In this document: piece after piece, positions 7,082 to 8,033 of the stretch
How positions within the stretch are numbered: the stretch's first letter is position 1
Layout: the number at the start of each line of letters is the position of its first letter
DNA from: Candidatus Hydrogenedentota bacterium
GTDB lineage: Bacteria; Hydrogenedentota; Hydrogenedentia; Hydrogenedentales; CAITNO01
Direction: 5' to 3'
NCBI GenBank assembly: GCA_022710255.1
Contig: JAKLHG010000160.1
Span: 1-8,033, forward strand
DNA: 8,033 bases
Position numbers and translations under genes: made by a program
Notes under the pieces: generated by a model
The model's input: the letters and a program-made list of their open reading frames with translations, nothing else
Database searches by the model: none
Told to the model about the DNA's origin: nothing

Positions 7082-7196
7082 CCGTCTCAGTCATGGTTCC
7101 CAAAATTCGGGTGGCATTGGCACCAACCTTTCGGCGGTTGCCTGAACAGTACTAACGGGCCACTTCCCTCCTGTTCATCTGCATAGCTGATAACGG
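7082..7196 (-). promoter_or_regulatory. S-box (SAM-I type) riboswitch aptamer
   Basis: The minus strand from 7196 carries the S-box signature in order: TTATCA, then GGAGGGAAGTGGCCCG, then GGCAACC, then GGTGCCAATGCCAC. It can fold as expected. P1 is CCGTTATCAG (7196-7187) with CTGAGACGG (7090-7082), 9 bp with one bulge. P2a is GAACAG with CTGTTC (7176-7171 / 7149-7144). P2b is GGG with CCC. P3 is AACC with GGTT (7139-7136 / 7128-7125). P4 is a short stem around 7111-7099. The pseudoknot normally made by CTGG and CCAG is replaced by matching GTGG (7163-7160) and CCAC (7114-7111). By homology it binds S-adenosylmethionine and promotes termination downstream. A weak promoter (TTGGAA 7234-7229, TAAAAG 7212-7207) lies just upstream. 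Confidence 0.87.
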
Positions 7197-7199
7197 AAA

Positions 7200-7680
7200 G
7201 ATTCAACTTTTAAATCTGTGCGAAGCCGTTCCAAGGAATTGCCCGCATCGCTTATTAAGACGAAGCGCAAAGCACAAAGGTTGACAGGCCAAACGCTTTT
7301 TTTTCGCCCCGCCACAGAAAAACGTTTTTGTAAAAACACTGGTGTCCAAATTATGACAAGGGTGAGAGTAATCCCCGCTTAAACTCAGGCGTTTCCAACG
7401 CGCATTACAATTTACCTTTGTTTGGGGGGCGGTCCTGACGCGGTCCAGGTAACACAGCGGCATTCAAAGCGGGGATGCAGTAGGCGTACCTTCCAAGTGC
7501 GCCACAGAGGGTAATCTCCAGCACTTGCGGCACTTTGGCGTACCTGGGAGGCACGCCTGCTGCGCGCATAAGCAATATTTAGGCAGGTCTGGACGAGGGG
7601 AGGATTGGATGGCGTTCCTCTTGGGCGATGCAAAACAAAACCAAAAACTAAACCCCTGGTTTGGACAAGAACGAATAAGC
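7200..7680. other. Gene-free intergenic stretch
   Basis: I see no convincing gene here. Reading frames in it lack ribosome binding sites and have unnatural Cys/Arg/Pro-rich compositions. It contains an A5CGT5 palindrome (7318-7329), a 7-bp inverted repeat CAAGTGC/GCACTTG (7494-7500 / 7521-7527), and a direct repeat GGCGTACCT at 7483 and 7537. It may be decayed sequence or a dispersed intergenic element. Its left edge should contain the promoter of the riboswitch-led operon. Confidence 0.5.
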
Positions 7681-7708
7681 TTTTTCAGTTGCCCTGCCAA
7701 CTGAAAAA
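7681..7708. repeat. Perfect 11-bp inverted repeat (hairpin)
   Basis: TTTTTCAGTTG (7681-7691) pairs exactly with CAACTGAAAAA (7698-7708) around a 6-nt loop. The T and A runs are on the wrong sides for an intrinsic terminator on either strand. It directly precedes the larger foldback at 7712, so it may belong to the same mobile or structured element. Confidence 0.7.
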
Positions 7709-7711
7709 CTT

Positions 7712-7877
7712 TGTTGGACTAAACGCAAACAAGAAAACAGAGCAAAACAGGGACTGACTGCCAAATAGCCCACGACCGTTGCATATAAGCCATTTGGCAG
7801 ATACTGCTATTTGGTAGTCTGTCCCTGGTTTGCGGATACACGAGTAAATATCCACGGCGAAGCCGTTTAGTCCAACA
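7712..7877. repeat. Three-tier foldback element (MITE-like)
   Basis: Three nested pairs of arms fold this 166-bp stretch on itself. The outer arms are TGTTGGACTAAACG (7712-7725) and CGTTTAGTCCAACA (7864-7877), exact over 14 bp. The middle arms are CGCAAAC (7724-7730) and GTTTGCG (7828-7834). The inner arms are 7748-7768 and 7807-7827, 21 positions with two mismatches, containing CAGGGACTGACTGCC and GGTAGTCTGTCCCTG. A further ATTTGGCAG at 7792-7800 can compete for the inner left arm. No reading frame is apparent. A miniature transposable element, a RAYT-type palindromic repeat or a structured RNA are all possible, and no target duplication is evident. Confidence 0.7.
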
Positions 7878-7921
7878 GATCCGAGACATCCTTGTTAAGT
7901 ATCGCTCGGGAGTAGACGACC

Positions 7922-7960
7922 ATGAGTAAATGTGAAATGATTATTTATTGGAGCGATGAA
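7922..7960 (+). pseudogene. hicB: HicB-type antitoxin, 5' fragment cut by an insertion
   Basis: ATG at 7922, nine bases after GGGAG, encodes MSKCEMIIYWSDE, which closely matches the start I recall for short HicB-family antitoxins (KYEMIIYWS followed by an acidic residue). Normal members continue into AFIAEVPELPGC. Here the frame instead runs into VPPIFW and stops at 7999, after 25 codons. The similarity ends where the IS-like terminus begins. An overlapping frame ending in DILVKYRSGVDDHE with its stop at 7928-7930 could be the end of an upstream toxin gene, but this is weak. Confidence 0.5.
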
Positions 7961-8033
7961 GTTCCCCCCATTTTTTGGACAGTTGCGGCGAAAAAATAAG
8001 ATAGCTTGACGCAACTCACAACAAAGCGGACAA
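7957..8033. mobile_element. Probable terminus of an IS3/IS150-like insertion sequence (partial)
   Basis: From 7957 the sequence TGAAGTTCCCCCCATTTTTT followed by GGACAG has the layout of IS150-group terminal inverted repeats: TG at the tip, a C-run followed by ATTTT, then TTGGAC about 20 nt inside. It begins exactly where the HicB reading frame loses its family similarity. The rest of the element, including any transposase, lies beyond the window. The other end and the target duplication cannot be seen. Confidence 0.45.

Noticed and set aside
7318..7337. A5CGT5 palindrome with an adjacent GTTTTTGTAAAAAC hairpin as a terminator
   Set aside because: The stem is AT-only with a 2-nt loop and no gene ends nearby, so termination is not supported.
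7203..7700. Several 70-86 codon minus-strand frames upstream of the riboswitch
   Set aside because: Compositions are rich in Cys, Arg and Pro, there are no convincing ribosome binding sites, and the frames overlap each other and the repeats.
7220..7867. 11-bp direct repeat GCGAAGCCGTT at 7220 and 7857
   Set aside because: Matches of this length are expected by chance several times in 8 kb, and the flanks are unrelated.
7714..7876. Integron attC-like GTTGGAC and GTCCAAC boxes
   Set aside because: The boxes match the 7-bp consensus but in reversed order (GTTRRRY first, RYYYAAC last), and no integrase or cassette genes are present.

Overview
The window looks like a chromosomal segment of an uncultured bacterium. 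Base composition is moderately high in G+C, initiation uses ATG/GTG/TTG, and Shine-Dalgarno sites are clear. The one secreted protein combines a signal peptide, GLUG repeats and a C-terminal tail with a short dockerin-like Asp/Asn motif. I associate that combination with environmental Gram-negative lineages such as the PVC group and Candidatus Hydrogenedentota, but this placement is a low-confidence guess.

Layout. Positions 1-95 hold a probable 3' end of an upstream gene. A GLUG-repeat secreted protein follows on the plus strand (112-1203). Everything from about 1278 to 7196 reads on the minus strand. In transcription order it is: an S-box (SAM-I type) riboswitch aptamer (7196-7082), an intrinsic terminator (7063-7030), a MoxR/RavA-like AAA+ ATPase (6968-5394), an unrecognised 194-residue protein (5401-4817), a DUF2201-type protein with an HEXXH metallopeptidase-like half and a von Willebrand factor A half (4820-3243), and an unrecognised 331-residue protein with an SCEGH motif (3163-2168). 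A long stem-loop (2024-2108) separates these from an HD-domain phosphohydrolase (1904-1278) that probably has its own promoter. The first three genes overlap by 8 and 4 nt and the fourth follows after 79 nt, so these four very likely form one operon.

Working model. MoxR-type ATPases usually act with a VWA-domain partner, as RavA does with ViaA or BchI with BchD, to remodel or load metal or cofactor into a target. Here the partner also carries an intact HEXXH motif. The two unknown proteins are candidate targets or adaptors. The S-box leader followed by a terminator implies that transcription of this operon stops when S-adenosylmethionine is abundant. S-box leaders normally control methionine and SAM genes, so this coupling is the most striking point of the window.

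The right end (about 7200-8033) has no convincing intact gene. It holds palindromes, including a three-tier foldback at 7712-7877. It ends with the first codons of a HicB-type antitoxin that appears to be cut by the end of an IS3/IS150-like insertion sequence running out of the window.
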